Of a stretch of DNA of 64,000 nucleotides, positions 51,111 through 60,886 are shown in pieces (the stretch's first letter is position 1; each line of letters starts with the position of its first letter). The notes beneath the pieces were generated by a model, which saw only the letters and a program-made list of their open reading frames with translations, searched no databases and was not told where the DNA came from. The translations under genes were made by a program, and so were the position numbers. The DNA lies in contig NZ_CP071798.1 of the NCBI RefSeq assembly GCF_017498505.1, positions 744,001 through 808,000 of the forward strand, written 5' to 3'. This DNA is from Sporosarcina sp. Te-1 (lineage in GTDB: Bacteria; Bacillota; Bacilli; Bacillales_A; Planococcaceae).

Positions 51111-52187
51111 ATGAAAAGGCCAATAGTTGTGTTAACGGGTGGAGGAACAGCAGGTCATGTTTCTGTGAACGAAGCCCTTATTCCTGTATTTATTGAAAGA
51201 GGATATGAAGTACATTATATCGGATCACACGAAGGCATTGAAAGGGAGTTGATCGGAGAACGGCGTCCCGAGGTGACGTATCATGCGATCCAGAGCGGAA
51301 AACTCAGAAGATATTTTTCGATGAAAAACTTCACTGATCCTTTTAAAGTGGGGACTGGCGTCTTGCAGGCTTTCTCTATTCTCAAAAAGCTCAAGCCTGA
51401 AATCGTCTTCTCGAAGGGCGGATTCGTCTCTGTTCCAGTTGCGATAGCGGCCAGAATGGCAAGAGTGCCGGTTGTCGTCCATGAATCCGATGTCACACCG
51501 GGGTTAGCCAATAAATTGGCACTTCCGATGTCCAGTCACATTTTCACTGTCTTTGAGGAGACATTGAAGTACGTTCCTGCCGGGAAATCGACATGTACGG
51601 GGCCGGTTATCCGTCCGGAATTATTTAGAGGCGACCGTGAGGAAGGGCTGCGCATTGCTGGTCTGACAGGCAGCAAGCCGGTTGTTCTAATCATGGGAGG
51701 AAGTCAGGGTTCCGTTGTTTTAAATGAAGCAGTGCGGAACGAAATCGGTCGGATTGCTGAGAAATTTGAAGTCATCCATCTTTGTGGCCGAGGAAATGTT
51801 GACGAGACAAAGAAACAGATAAAAGGCTACTCGCAATATGAATATGTCACGGATGCATTGCCGCATTTGCTCGCTGCGTCCGATTTTGCTGTGTCAAGAG
51901 CCGGTTCCAATGCAATTTTTGAACTGTTGGCTGTTCAAAAACCGATGCTCCTTGTTCCTTTGTCCGCCGCCAAAAGCAGGGGAGACCAAATTCTGAATGC
52001 ATCACTATTCCAATCGCTGGGCGTCGCACATGTCATCACAGAAGAAGAGTTGGAAAAGGTCCAACTTTCCCATTTACTCTCTTCCTTGGCGTCAGAGAAA
52101 GACCAATTAATCGCGAATATGAAAAAGTATGCCCAAACGAAATCACCTGAATCGATGGTCGATTTGATCCTGTCGTATAAAAATTAG
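51111..52187 (+). CDS. murG: UDP-GlcNAc:undecaprenyl-pyrophosphoryl-MurNAc-pentapeptide GlcNAc transferase (MurG type)
   Basis: 358 residues with GAGGTGAA upstream. It would convert lipid I to lipid II at the inner membrane face. Motifs: first G loop LTGGGTAGHVSVNEALIPV (about 8-26), second G loop KGGFVSVPVAIAA, HESDVTPGLANK (MurG HEQN-like region), and the GT-B donor site IMGGSQGSVVLNEAV plus SRAGSNAIFELLAVQKPMLLVP. Substitutions at usual positions (HES for HEQ) mark it as the Bacillus-type second MurG subgroup. It stands alone, far from any mur/fts cluster in this window, so it could be a paralogue or the sole copy. Confidence 0.85.
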   Translation: MKRPIVVLTGGGTAGHVSVNEALIPVFIERGYEVHYIGSHEGIERELIGERRPEVTYHAIQSGKLRRYFSMKNFTDPFKVGTGVLQAFSILKKLKPEIVFSKGGFVSVPVAIAARMARVPVVVHESDVTPGLANKLALPMSSHIFTVFEETLKYVPAGKSTCTGPVIRPELFRGDREEGLRIAGLTGSKPVVLIMGGSQGSVVLNEAVRNEIGRIAEKFEVIHLCGRGNVDETKKQIKGYSQYEYVTDALPHLLAASDFAVSRAGSNAIFELLAVQKPMLLVPLSAAKSRGDQILNASLFQSLGVAHVITEEELEKVQLSHLLSSLASEKDQLIANMKKYAQTKSPESMVDLILSYKN

Positions 52188-52261
52188 CTGGAATAGCTAT
52201 TTGGGAGAACTTTTTTCAAGGAAACAACAGTTGCAAGAATAAAGAAACAGGTGTATCCTTG

Positions 52262-52291
52262 TTGACGGTATAAATATGTATATCTTAGTAT
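52262..52291 (+). promoter_or_regulatory. Candidate promoter of odhAB
   Basis: TTGACG (52262-52267), 18 bases, TAGTAT (52286-52291), about 100 bases before the odhA start. A second TTGACT at about 52303 is less well matched downstream. Confidence 0.45.
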
Positions 52292-52387
52292 TAAACCCTT
52301 TCAGTTGACTGTTTGGAGTGGTATTATTAATACGGATAAACAATATAAACACAATATGCCTACAGGCAAATGTGGAGGTCATTTTAC

Positions 52388-55201
52388 ATGTCGAACAATG
52401 TTGGTTCCCATCGTTCACCATACTCGGTATTCTCGGGGCCGAACCTTGGGTATGTTATGGAGATGTATGAGAAGTTTAAGACATCCCCTGAAGCGGTTGA
52501 TCCGCAATTAGCGGAAATGTTCAAGACCTACGGCGCTCCCGTAATGGAGAGCGGAGATGCAGCTGCATCTTCTTCTGCAAGTATTCCTTCAGGAGACTTT
52601 AGCAAAGCGTTGGCAGCCTACGAATTAATAGAAGCAATTCGTGCGCACGGCCATCTGGCGGCTGATATTTATCCGTTGAAAGACCATCCACGGGATGCTT
52701 CAAGACTGGAACTTTCTAAGTATGGCTTGACAGAGAATGATTTGCGTGCTCTGCCAGCTTCCTTGTTCTTGAAAAACGTTCCTGCAACGGTCGAAAATGG
52801 GCTCGATGCAGTAAACTACCTGAAAAATTTGTACACCGGCAAGATCGCGTATGAATTTGCCCACCTCGTAGATGAAGAGGAACGGAATTGGATCCAATCA
52901 AAAATTGAAAGTAATGAAGTTGCAGTCAACCTATCAAATGAAGAGAAAAAAGAACTGCTTGAACGCTTGACGAAAATAGAAGGTTTCGAAAAGTTCATCC
53001 ACCGGACGTTTGTCGGTGCGAAACGTTTCTCAATTGAAGGTCTGGATACGCTTGTCGTGTTCCTCGATGAATTAATTCGGAAATCGGAGGAAGCCAAAAC
53101 GAAGAAAGTACTGATCGGTATGGCTCACCGAGGTCGCTTGAATGTACTTACACATATTTTAAATAAACCTTACGAAATGATGTTTGCAGAATTTGCTGGT
53201 GTGCCATCACTTGAATTTCTGCCGAAAGATGGTTCTGTTGAAACTTCACGCGGCTGGTTCGGCGATGTAAAATACCACTTGGGCGCCCTTTACAAAGGGA
53301 AAACAGGTACTGAGCGCTTCTTGGCTTACAATCCTTCCCATTTGGAAGTCGTTAATCCAGTTGTTGCAGGCCAGACAAGAGCCGCCCAGGAACAAACGGA
53401 CCATCCCGGAGTTCCAGAGCAGGATATGAATGCCGCTTACGGAGTCATGATTCATGGAGACGCAGCTTTCCCTGGTCAAGGCATCGTACCGGAAACGTTC
53501 AACTATAGTCGCGTCAGAGGATACCGCACAGGCGGTACGGTTCATATTATTGCGAACAATACGATCGGTTTTACGACGGAGTCGTACGATTCTCGGTCCA
53601 CATTGTATGCATCTGATCCCGCAAAAGGTTTTGAAGTTCCGGTGCTGCATGTGAATGCAGATCATCCTGAATCGGTCATCGCTGCCGCTGCTCTTGCGTT
53701 CGAATACCGTCAGAAGTTCGAAAAAGACGTGTTGATCGACCTAATTGGGTATCGTCGATATGGTCATAACGAAATGGATGAACCATTAGTGACGAATCCG
53801 ATGATGTACCACGATATTCATAAGCATCCAACCGTACGCCAATTATATGGTGCTGAATTGGTTGCCGCTAATTTGATGACAAATGAAGAGGTCGATCAGC
53901 TTGACGCAAACGTCTATGCTTTGATGCAAACCGCTTATGACAACGTGAAGAATCATTCTGCAGATGTGAAGAAGCCTTCAAACGCAACACCTGAATCCGT
54001 ATTGGCCGGCATGCCAAGAGATGTTGAAACAGGGGTGCAGGAGGAAAGACTTCATCGTATGAATGAAGAACTTCTTACATACCCTGAAAATTTTACGGTA
54101 TTCAGCAAATTGGACCGGATTCTCAAGCGTCGTGAAGAACCTTTCAAGGGTAAAGCGAAGGTTGATTGGGCGCATGCCGAGCAATTGGCATTCGGTTCCA
54201 TCCTTCAAGAAGGCAGCCCGATCCGGATTACGGGTCAGGACGTTCAGCGTGGCACGTTCGCGCATCGTCATCTTGTGTTGCATGATGAAAAAACAGGTGA
54301 AGAATTTGTTCCCCTTCATCACATTAGTGGATCAAATGCTTCATTCGTCGCTTATAACAGCCCGTTAACGGAATTTGCTGTCGTTGGTTATGAATTTGGC
54401 TACAACTTAGAGAAAGACAAAGCATTGACGATTTGGGAAGCTCAATACGGTGACTTCGCGAATATGGCTCAAGTCATGTTCGACCAGTTCATCTCCTCGA
54501 GCTACTCAAAGTGGGGACAGCAATCAGGATTGATCATGCTGTTGCCACACGCGTACGAAGGGCAAGGTCCTGAGCACTCGAGTGCCCGTCTGGAGCGTTA
54601 TTTACAGTTATGTGCTGAAAACAACTGGACAGTCGCCAATTTGTCGAGCGCTGCGAACTATTTCCATATTTTACGCCGCCAAGCGAAAATGCTTGGAACA
54701 GAGGCAGAAAGACCGCTTGTCATCGTGTCTCCTAAATCGTTGCTTCGCCATCCATTAGTTGGTGCGGAAGTCTCCGATTTGTCCGATGGCCACTTCAAAA
54801 CAGTCCTTGAACAGCCTGGAACTGGTTCAAAGCCTGAAAAAGTGAAGAAAATCTTGTTTGCAAGCGGAAAAATGGCAATCGATCTCGCTGAACAAGTGAA
54901 AGATGGAGAAGGATTTGATCACTTGCATATCGTCCGAGTGGAACAGTTGTATCCGTTCCCTTCAGAGAAAATTGCAGAGATCCTTGCACGTTTCCCGAAA
55001 GCAAAGGAACTTGTCTGGGTTCAAGAAGAACCGAAAAACATGGGATCATGGTCTTTTGCTTATCCATACTTACAAGAGATCGCGAACGGCAAGGCTATCT
55101 CCTATGTTGGACGGATTCACCGCGCGAGCCCGTCCGAAGGAGACGGGGAGTCACACAAGAAAGAGCAGAACCGTATCATCGAAGAAGCTCTTAAAAAATA
55201 A
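52388..55201 (+). CDS. odhA: 2-oxoglutarate dehydrogenase E1 component
   Basis: 937 residues from the ATG at 52388, with GGAGGT upstream. Thiamine-diphosphate decarboxylase of the TCA-cycle complex. Features: N-terminal E2-binding/peripheral segment (FSGPNLGYVMEMYEKFKTSPEAVDPQLAEMF), KRFSIEGLDTLVVFLDELI, IGMAHRGRLNVLTHIL, ThDP motif region (GDAAFPGQGIVPETFNYS and GYRRYGHNEMDEP), and transketolase-like C-terminal domain (RGTFAHRH, YEGQGPEHSSARLERYLQLC, RHPLVGAEVSDL). odhB follows after 56 bases. Confidence 0.97.
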   Translation: MSNNVGSHRSPYSVFSGPNLGYVMEMYEKFKTSPEAVDPQLAEMFKTYGAPVMESGDAAASSSASIPSGDFSKALAAYELIEAIRAHGHLAADIYPLKDHPRDASRLELSKYGLTENDLRALPASLFLKNVPATVENGLDAVNYLKNLYTGKIAYEFAHLVDEEERNWIQSKIESNEVAVNLSNEEKKELLERLTKIEGFEKFIHRTFVGAKRFSIEGLDTLVVFLDELIRKSEEAKTKKVLIGMAHRGRLNVLTHILNKPYEMMFAEFAGVPSLEFLPKDGSVETSRGWFGDVKYHLGALYKGKTGTERFLAYNPSHLEVVNPVVAGQTRAAQEQTDHPGVPEQDMNAAYGVMIHGDAAFPGQGIVPETFNYSRVRGYRTGGTVHIIANNTIGFTTESYDSRSTLYASDPAKGFEVPVLHVNADHPESVIAAAALAFEYRQKFEKDVLIDLIGYRRYGHNEMDEPLVTNPMMYHDIHKHPTVRQLYGAELVAANLMTNEEVDQLDANVYALMQTAYDNVKNHSADVKKPSNATPESVLAGMPRDVETGVQEERLHRMNEELLTYPENFTVFSKLDRILKRREEPFKGKAKVDWAHAEQLAFGSILQEGSPIRITGQDVQRGTFAHRHLVLHDEKTGEEFVPLHHISGSNASFVAYNSPLTEFAVVGYEFGYNLEKDKALTIWEAQYGDFANMAQVMFDQFISSSYSKWGQQSGLIMLLPHAYEGQGPEHSSARLERYLQLCAENNWTVANLSSAANYFHILRRQAKMLGTEAERPLVIVSPKSLLRHPLVGAEVSDLSDGHFKTVLEQPGTGSKPEKVKKILFASGKMAIDLAEQVKDGEGFDHLHIVRVEQLYPFPSEKIAEILARFPKAKELVWVQEEPKNMGSWSFAYPYLQEIANGKAISYVGRIHRASPSEGDGESHKKEQNRIIEEALKK

Positions 55202-55257
55202 AATCTGTAAGTGGTAGCTTTACACCGTAAAACGGTAGAACAGAGGAGGAATTTATT

Positions 55258-56505
55258 GTGGCAGAGATCAGAGTACCTGAACTTGCGGAGTCGATTACTG
55301 AGGGAACAATTGCAAAATGGCTGAAACAGCCTGGAGAAAGTGTAGAACAAGGCGAATTCATCGTTGAGTTGGAAACCGACAAAGTCAACGTGGAAGTTAT
55401 CTCTGAAGAAGCCGGCGTCATCCAGGAACTTCTTGCTTCTGAAGGGGATACAGTTGAAGTTGGTCAAGTAATTGCGATTGTTGGAGCGGGGTCAGGCGCA
55501 CCAGCGCAAGCTGCACCAGCACCAAAGGCAGAAGAAGCGCCAGCAGCTAAAGAAACTCCTGCAGAAACTCCTGCACCGCCAGCAGCTGCAGCAACTGGAT
55601 CTGCGGAAGAAGGTTCTTCAGATCGTACAATTGCAAGCCCGGCGGCTCGTAAATTGGCACGCGAAAAAGGTATTGACCTAGCTGCAGTTTCGCCAGTCGA
55701 CCCAATGGGACGCGTTCGCGCGCAAGACGTACAGGCACATGGAACTGCTCCAAAAGCGGCTGTGCCAACACCTGCTAAAGCACCGGCAGCAGCGCCAGCA
55801 CAAGATGGCCGCGAAACACGCGAGAAAATGACACGCCGTCGTCAAACTATTGCAAAGCGTTTACTTGAAGTGAAGCAATCCACTGCCATGTTGACAACTT
55901 TCAACGAAATCGACATGACAGCAGTCATGGAACTTCGTAAGCGTAAAAAGGATGAGTTCTTTGAAAAGAACGATGTCCGTTTAGGATTCATGTCCTTCTT
56001 CACGAAAGCTGTCGTTGCGGCGCTTAAAAAGTACCCGTATGTCAACTCCGAAATTGACGGAGATGATCTCATTATGAAGCATTATTATGATATCGGTATT
56101 GCTGTTTCCACAGAAGGCGGCCTTGTCGTTCCGATTGTCCGTGATGCAGACCGCAAGAACTTTGCGGAAATCGAAGATACAATCGGGGAGCTTGCTAAAA
56201 AAGCACGTGACAATAAATTGACTCTCGGCGACATGGCTGGTGGTTCATTTACAATCACAAACGGTGGAGTATTTGGTTCCTTGCTTTCGACACCAATCCT
56301 GAATGGTACGCAAGTCGGCATTCTTGGCATGCACACCATCCAAAAACGTCCGGTGGCAGTAGGGGATAACGTTGAAATCCGTCCTATGATGTATGTGGCA
56401 CTATCCTATGACCACCGTGTAATCGATGGTAAAGATTCTGTCGGTTTCTTGAAAATGGTGAAAGAACTAATTGAAAATCCAGAAGACCTTCTACTAGGAT
56501 CTTAA
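55258..56505 (+). CDS. odhB: Dihydrolipoyllysine succinyltransferase (E2 of 2-oxoglutarate dehydrogenase)
   Basis: 415 residues from a GTG at 55258 (GAGGAGGAA upstream). One lipoyl domain with the lipoylated lysine in [11 protein letters not shown] (Lys42), an Ala/Pro-rich hinge (about 82-118), E3/E1-binding domain ([34 protein letters not shown]), second Ala/Pro hinge, and the catalytic acyltransferase core ending in [16 protein letters not shown] (active-site histidine and aspartate). It passes the succinyl group to CoA. Terminator follows. Confidence 0.97.
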   Translation: MAEIRVPELAESITEGTIAKWLKQPGESVEQGEFIVELETDKVNVEVISEEAGVIQELLASEGDTVEVGQVIAIVGAGSGAPAQAAPAPKAEEAPAAKETPAETPAPPAAAATGSAEEGSSDRTIASPAARKLAREKGIDLAAVSPVDPMGRVRAQDVQAHGTAPKAAVPTPAKAPAAAPAQDGRETREKMTRRRQTIAKRLLEVKQSTAMLTTFNEIDMTAVMELRKRKKDEFFEKNDVRLGFMSFFTKAVVAALKKYPYVNSEIDGDDLIMKHYYDIGIAVSTEGGLVVPIVRDADRKNFAEIEDTIGELAKKARDNKLTLGDMAGGSFTITNGGVFGSLLSTPILNGTQVGILGMHTIQKRPVAVGDNVEIRPMMYVALSYDHRVIDGKDSVGFLKMVKELIENPEDLLLGS

Positions 56506-56524
56506 TAAGAATCCAGTTAACTTG

Positions 56525-56556
56525 ATCGGTCCGCCTTATGTCGGACCGATTTTTTT
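56525..56556 (+). terminator. Terminator of odhAB
   Basis: ATCGGTCCG (56525-56533) pairs with CGGACCGAT (56542-56550), then T residues. Confidence 0.88.
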
Positions 56557-56581
56557 CCATTCATCTAAGGAGGGAAACCTG

Positions 56582-56779
56582 ATGTCATTTACAAATTGGC
56601 TCACTGCCCCAACGATTCGAACTGTCGTTTGCAAGCATGCAGATGCAGAAAAATATGTCGTGACCAATATGCTGACTCCCGGCACGCAATATGAAGTGAA
56701 AAATGAAACGGATGAATTTTTGTTCATCATTGATAACAGCGGTAAAGTCGGCGGCTATTACAAGACTTACTTTGAGTAA
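56582..56779 (+). CDS. DUF6501 family small protein
   Basis: 65 residues from the ATG at 56582, which follows AAGGAGGG. The frame is open further left, but that part contains the odhAB terminator. The sequence VVCKHADAEKYVVTNMLTPGTQYEVKNETDEFLFIIDNSGKVGGYYKTYF matches DUF6501, a small beta-rich protein of unknown function common in Bacillaceae. It is monocistronic. Confidence 0.85.
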   Translation: MSFTNWLTAPTIRTVVCKHADAEKYVVTNMLTPGTQYEVKNETDEFLFIIDNSGKVGGYYKTYFE

Positions 56780-56813
56780 TCGTCATTTGATACGTATCTA
56801 ATAAAAAATACAA

Positions 56814-56851
56814 AAACCGATACATCATTCTAGAGATGTATCGGTTTCTTT
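56814..56851 (+). terminator. Terminator after the DUF6501 gene
   Basis: AACCGATACATC pairs with GATGTATCGGTT around ATTCTAGA, followed by TCTTT; it ends just before the yojN ribosome site. Confidence 0.8.
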
Positions 56852-56868
56852 AGCAAGGAGGCAACAAC

Positions 56869-57762
56869 ATGAATACATTCATTGAGAAAGAACAAGCGCA
56901 TCGAGCCCAAACGAATTATTTGCAGGAGGATTTACGGCTGATTCAGGAAGGAGGATATGTATCTCCCGTTCCTTATTTATGGAACGATATAGTAATCGCG
57001 GTTACGCTGAAAAAGCCTGTGTTACTAAAAGGGCCTTCTGGCTCTGGAAAAACCAAATTGGCGCAAAGTGTTTCGGATTATTTCAAACAACCGATGCAAA
57101 GCGTCAATTGCTCGGTGGATTTGGATGCAGAATCATTACTCGGTTTTAAAACGATTGTTACGAGAGAAGGGCAAACGCACATTGAATTTGTGGAGGGGCC
57201 AGTTGTCCAAGCAATGAAAAAAGGACATATCTTGTATATTGATGAAATCAACATGGCCAAACCCGAAACGTTGCCGATCCTCCATAGCGTCTTGGATCAT
57301 CGTCGGATGTTAACAAATCCACTGACAGGCGAAGTGATTCACGCACACGAAAACTTCTCTGCCATTGCTGCGATTAATGAAGGATACGTTGGCACGTCAC
57401 CGATGAATGAAGCACTAAAAAACCGGTTCGTTTCGTTCTCGATCCCTTATCTTAGTGATCTTCAATTGAAATCTCTTCTGGTTGCAACATTTCCTGAAGT
57501 AGAGGAGAAAAAATTACATGCATTCTTATCCATACATGGAGATTTGAAAAAACAAGTAATGAACGGACTATTGTCTGATGAGGCGGCTTCGGTGAGGAGT
57601 TTGATGGATGCCGTTAATCTGGCCATCCATATGCCAGAAAAGAGAGCGATTCAATATGCAATTGCTGAAAAGCTGGAAGATCCTATGGAAAAGAAGCTTG
57701 TCATGGAACTTGTCGATACATGGATTCCACAAACGTTTGAAGAAGGCGCACATCCATGGTAA
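56869..57762 (+). CDS. yojN: MoxR-type AAA ATPase (YojN)
   Basis: 297 residues with AAGGAGG upstream. A single AAA+ domain: Walker A GPSGSGKTK (about 55-63), Walker B ILYIDEINMAKPE (about 120-132), sensor-1 region AAINEGYVGTSPMNEALKNRFV with the arginine finger. MoxR/CbbQ-like ATPases partner VWA proteins to insert metals or remodel complexes. It overlaps the VWA gene by seven bases. In B. subtilis the same pair sits beside odhAB, so the neighbourhood is conserved. Confidence 0.88.
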   Translation: MNTFIEKEQAHRAQTNYLQEDLRLIQEGGYVSPVPYLWNDIVIAVTLKKPVLLKGPSGSGKTKLAQSVSDYFKQPMQSVNCSVDLDAESLLGFKTIVTREGQTHIEFVEGPVVQAMKKGHILYIDEINMAKPETLPILHSVLDHRRMLTNPLTGEVIHAHENFSAIAAINEGYVGTSPMNEALKNRFVSFSIPYLSDLQLKSLLVATFPEVEEKKLHAFLSIHGDLKKQVMNGLLSDEAASVRSLMDAVNLAIHMPEKRAIQYAIAEKLEDPMEKKLVMELVDTWIPQTFEEGAHPW

Positions 57763-59645
57763 AACGCTTCATCCAATTTAATGATGAAACGATCGATGCC
57801 AACCAACTCTTACTGTATGAACGACTTGGGCGGGCGCTGGCAGATGCTTCATTTCTTGAACTGACGGAGAGGAAATTAATGGAGTTCCGTCCTCGGGAAG
57901 GTGCCATTTCTATGAGTGTGTTTTGGCGGCATCGCTCGGAACAACTAACACATCTTGGTCGGTTATCGGATCTCTATTTATTAACATCGGGGTTTTGGAA
58001 GGACTTCTCCGTGTTGACATGGCTTCACTTTCGGGAGGAGTATCGAACACATAAATGTCCGCATTTCTGTTATGAACTCCTGCTGCTGCTGGAGGAATTC
58101 CGTTTAATTGAAAAAATACAGAAGGAACGGCCAGGCACTGCGTTGGCATTCGAAGCTAGACGTGAAGCGATGATTGCTTTTCATCGCGACAGCCTCGCCT
58201 CCAATGTACAAAAGAATTTCCTTGCGGATGCGTTGCTGAATAAATTGTTTATTTCCCTCCATGACGGCATTTATGCAGATCACAGCTGGAATGGAGAAGG
58301 GCTTCTCGACTTGGGACCGGTCTTATTAATGATGGGGCAAGCATATGACGCTTCCAGTACAGAAGAAAACACATCTATTGCAGAGCGTGTGATCGCCTAC
58401 GTGGAAGACATTTTTGAAAAGGATTTAGTTCATCAATATTATGCGCTTGGTGATTCCGTTACAGAAGAGAATGTGGTGTTTCATTATCATGAAGGAATGC
58501 TGGATGCCGATCGAGGAGAGGAACAAGTAAAAGAAACAATTGAAGAGGTGTTTCGCTCGTGGCATCGGGAATCCGAAGATGAATCAGGCGTCCATCTGGA
58601 ATATGAACTGGAGCATGGCCGTTCCGGTAAAGGGGATGGAACAAACGCAGCGGAAGGTAGTGCCGAGGCCTCGATCGAAGAAATTGGGCACGGACGTTCA
58701 GAAGGCAATGTAAGCGAACAATGGCATGAGGATGAGAAAGACAAAGGGAAAAGGACCCAACGGTATGCAGCCGGCCATGAATTTGGCCGCGAACACACTC
58801 ATGTTATTTTTGAAGAAGAACAAGTTTTCGGAGAACCGACTAAAGAGAATACTGATAAACTCTTCTATTGGCGTGAGATGCAGAAGCCATATGTCCGAGC
58901 ATTTACCGAAGAAATCAGGAAGCGGATTGAATTGAAAACCGAATCTAAAAGAGAACGACTCCTGAAAGGTCGTTTGTCATCTAAATTAACAACCCTGCTC
59001 GTGGATGAACGGCCTAAACCATTTTATCGGAAACAGGCGCCGTCCGCCAATTTGGATGCGGTTTTTGGTCTCCTGGTGGATGGTTCGGCTTCCATGCTTG
59101 ATAAGTTAGACGAAACGAAAATGGCGGTCTTGTTGTTCCATGATGTGCTTAGAACACTGAAGATTCAACATGAAATATCGTCTTACTACGAAGATGCGGA
59201 AGAAGCGTCTAAGGAGTCCCAATTGAATCGGTTTGGTATGATGCATACATTCCAAGATCACAATCAAGATAGCGGGCTGTCGATTTTATCATTTGAAGCA
59301 AATGAGGATAATCGTGATGGGTTTGCAATTCGATGGATGAAAAAGAGATTAATGAAACGAAGTGAAAAACATAAATTTCTTCTTGTGTTTTCCGATGGAG
59401 AGCCGTCTGCATTCGGCTATGATAGAAATGGCATCCTAGATACGAGGGAAGCTGTTCTGGAGGCTGAAAAACAGGGAATTTCCGTTATTCATCTGTTCCT
59501 CTCTACCGAAGAACCGACAGAGGATCAAAGGGAACTGTTCAGCCATATGTTCGGAAATAAAACTGCCTCCGCCCATTCCGTGGAAAGTTTCGCAGATCAA
59601 ACGCTGCGAATTCTGCGCAAGTTGCTGGCAATTGTCATCAAGTAA
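57756..59645 (+). CDS. yojO: VWA-domain protein, CobT/CbbO-like (YojO)
   Basis: 629 residues. The N-terminal 400 residues are helical and charged, with an acidic/glutamate- and histidine-rich stretch (about 260-360: EHGRSGKGDGTNAAEG ... GHEFGREHTH). The C-terminal 200 residues form a von Willebrand A domain with MIDAS motif LLVDGSASM (DxSxS, about 437-445) and late SDGEP. It is the expected partner of the MoxR ATPase encoded by the overlapping upstream gene, together resembling chelatase or CbbQO activases. Client unknown; metal loading of a cofactor or enzyme is a hypothesis. Confidence 0.88.
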   Translation: MVKRFIQFNDETIDANQLLLYERLGRALADASFLELTERKLMEFRPREGAISMSVFWRHRSEQLTHLGRLSDLYLLTSGFWKDFSVLTWLHFREEYRTHKCPHFCYELLLLLEEFRLIEKIQKERPGTALAFEARREAMIAFHRDSLASNVQKNFLADALLNKLFISLHDGIYADHSWNGEGLLDLGPVLLMMGQAYDASSTEENTSIAERVIAYVEDIFEKDLVHQYYALGDSVTEENVVFHYHEGMLDADRGEEQVKETIEEVFRSWHRESEDESGVHLEYELEHGRSGKGDGTNAAEGSAEASIEEIGHGRSEGNVSEQWHEDEKDKGKRTQRYAAGHEFGREHTHVIFEEEQVFGEPTKENTDKLFYWREMQKPYVRAFTEEIRKRIELKTESKRERLLKGRLSSKLTTLLVDERPKPFYRKQAPSANLDAVFGLLVDGSASMLDKLDETKMAVLLFHDVLRTLKIQHEISSYYEDAEEASKESQLNRFGMMHTFQDHNQDSGLSILSFEANEDNRDGFAIRWMKKRLMKRSEKHKFLLVFSDGEPSAFGYDRNGILDTREAVLEAEKQGISVIHLFLSTEEPTEDQRELFSHMFGNKTASAHSVESFADQTLRILRKLLAIVIK

Positions 59646-59685
59646 TGAATACAATGTTCAAGCACAATTACACCATATTCAACAA

Positions 59686-59714
59686 CAAAACCGCCTTATG
59701 AAGGGCGGTTTTGT
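59686..59714. terminator. Bidirectional terminator between yojO and telA
   Basis: CAAAACCGCC (59686-59695) pairs with GGCGGTTTTG (59704-59713); the telA stop codon lies in the loop. Confidence 0.8.
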
Positions 59715-60886
59715 GTTCTTTCATGGACAGAGAGAAGTCTCTGTTTCAATTCTTCTTCCATTCTGGCGATCTCGACTTCAGCAGCTTTCCGCTTCGCACG
59801 GCCATCCGCTTGGATCACAAGAGTCTCTTCGATTGTCTGAATTAGGTTTTCCTGCGTTTTCTTCAATGTATCGATTTCGATAATGCCTCGTTCATTCTCT
59901 TTTGCTGTTTCAATGGAATTCACCTTCAACATTTCCGAGTTTTTCAGAAGCAAATCATTTGTTGTTTTTGTTACAAGACGTTGAGATTCGACCGCTTTCC
60001 GCTGACGATTTAAGGTAAGTGCGATAGCAATCTGATTTTTCCAAAGGGGAATTGACGTCATGATCGATGATTGGATTTTTTCTGCAAGCGTTTGGTTCGT
60101 TTGCTGAATCATCCGGATTTGCGGTGCACTTTGGATTGTGATTTGACGGGATAGCTGCAAGTCATACAATCTCTTTTCCAAGCGATCAAGAAATTGCGCC
60201 ATGTCATTCACTTCCTGGAACGCCATTTGATCGTTGGATGCTTCCGCTTTCCGACGCAATTCAGGAATTGTCACATTGGAGATTTCGTCACGCTTCAGTT
60301 CTGCGGCTGCAATATAGACGTTTAAAGCTTGGAAGTACGTTTTATTCTGTTCATACAAGTTCTCCAGCATATGGACATCTTCCAGCAGTCCGCGCTTGGA
60401 ATGCTCCAATTGAACGCCAATGCGGTCGATTTGTGTGCTAAGTTTTTGGTACTTTGTCATCATTTCCTGAATAGAACGCGTAGCTTTGCTGAACAATCGG
60501 CTCAGGCCGGATTTCTTTTTATCGGACAGATCTTCCGGATCGATTTCGGATAGTTTTCCCATCAAATCACTTAAAACATCCCCAACAGGCCCGATGTCCT
60601 TGCTTTGTACGTGGTCGAGCATCTTGTGGGAGAACCTTGATAATTCATTTTGTGCATTCGCACCATAGGTAATGATGGCTTCATAGTTCCCAACAGGAAT
60701 TTGATCAGCCAATTGTTTCGCCTTTTCCTGTTCTTCCGGCGAGAGGCGATCCATCAGCTTTACCGAAGTGGAATCGGCAGGTTTCTCCATTTGCATTTCC
60801 TTTGGCAGCAAGGGCTCATTGAATGGGTTTTCTAAAAGATCATCGAATGATTTCACATCATCTTTCATTATTTTGTTTTCTGTCAT
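59696..60886 (-). CDS. telA: TelA/YaaN family toxic anion resistance protein
   Basis: 396 residues, AAGGAG nine bases before the ATG. Almost entirely helical with long coiled-coil segments, as in TelA. Family blocks include AKQLADQIPVGNYEAIITYGANAQNELSRFSHKML, TRSIQEMMTKYQKLSTQIDRIGVQLEHSKRGLLEDVHMLENLYEQNK and IMTSIPLWKNQIAIALTLNRQRKAVESQRLVTKTTNDLLLKNSEML. TelA is linked to tellurite and cell-envelope drug resistance; mechanism unknown. It overlaps the 3' end of the xpaC-like gene by 29 bases, so they are translated together. Confidence 0.9.
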   Translation of the reverse strand: MTENKIMKDDVKSFDDLLENPFNEPLLPKEMQMEKPADSTSVKLMDRLSPEEQEKAKQLADQIPVGNYEAIITYGANAQNELSRFSHKMLDHVQSKDIGPVGDVLSDLMGKLSEIDPEDLSDKKKSGLSRLFSKATRSIQEMMTKYQKLSTQIDRIGVQLEHSKRGLLEDVHMLENLYEQNKTYFQALNVYIAAAELKRDEISNVTIPELRRKAEASNDQMAFQEVNDMAQFLDRLEKRLYDLQLSRQITIQSAPQIRMIQQTNQTLAEKIQSSIMTSIPLWKNQIAIALTLNRQRKAVESQRLVTKTTNDLLLKNSEMLKVNSIETAKENERGIIEIDTLKKTQENLIQTIEETLVIQADGRAKRKAAEVEIARMEEELKQRLLSVHERTQNRPS

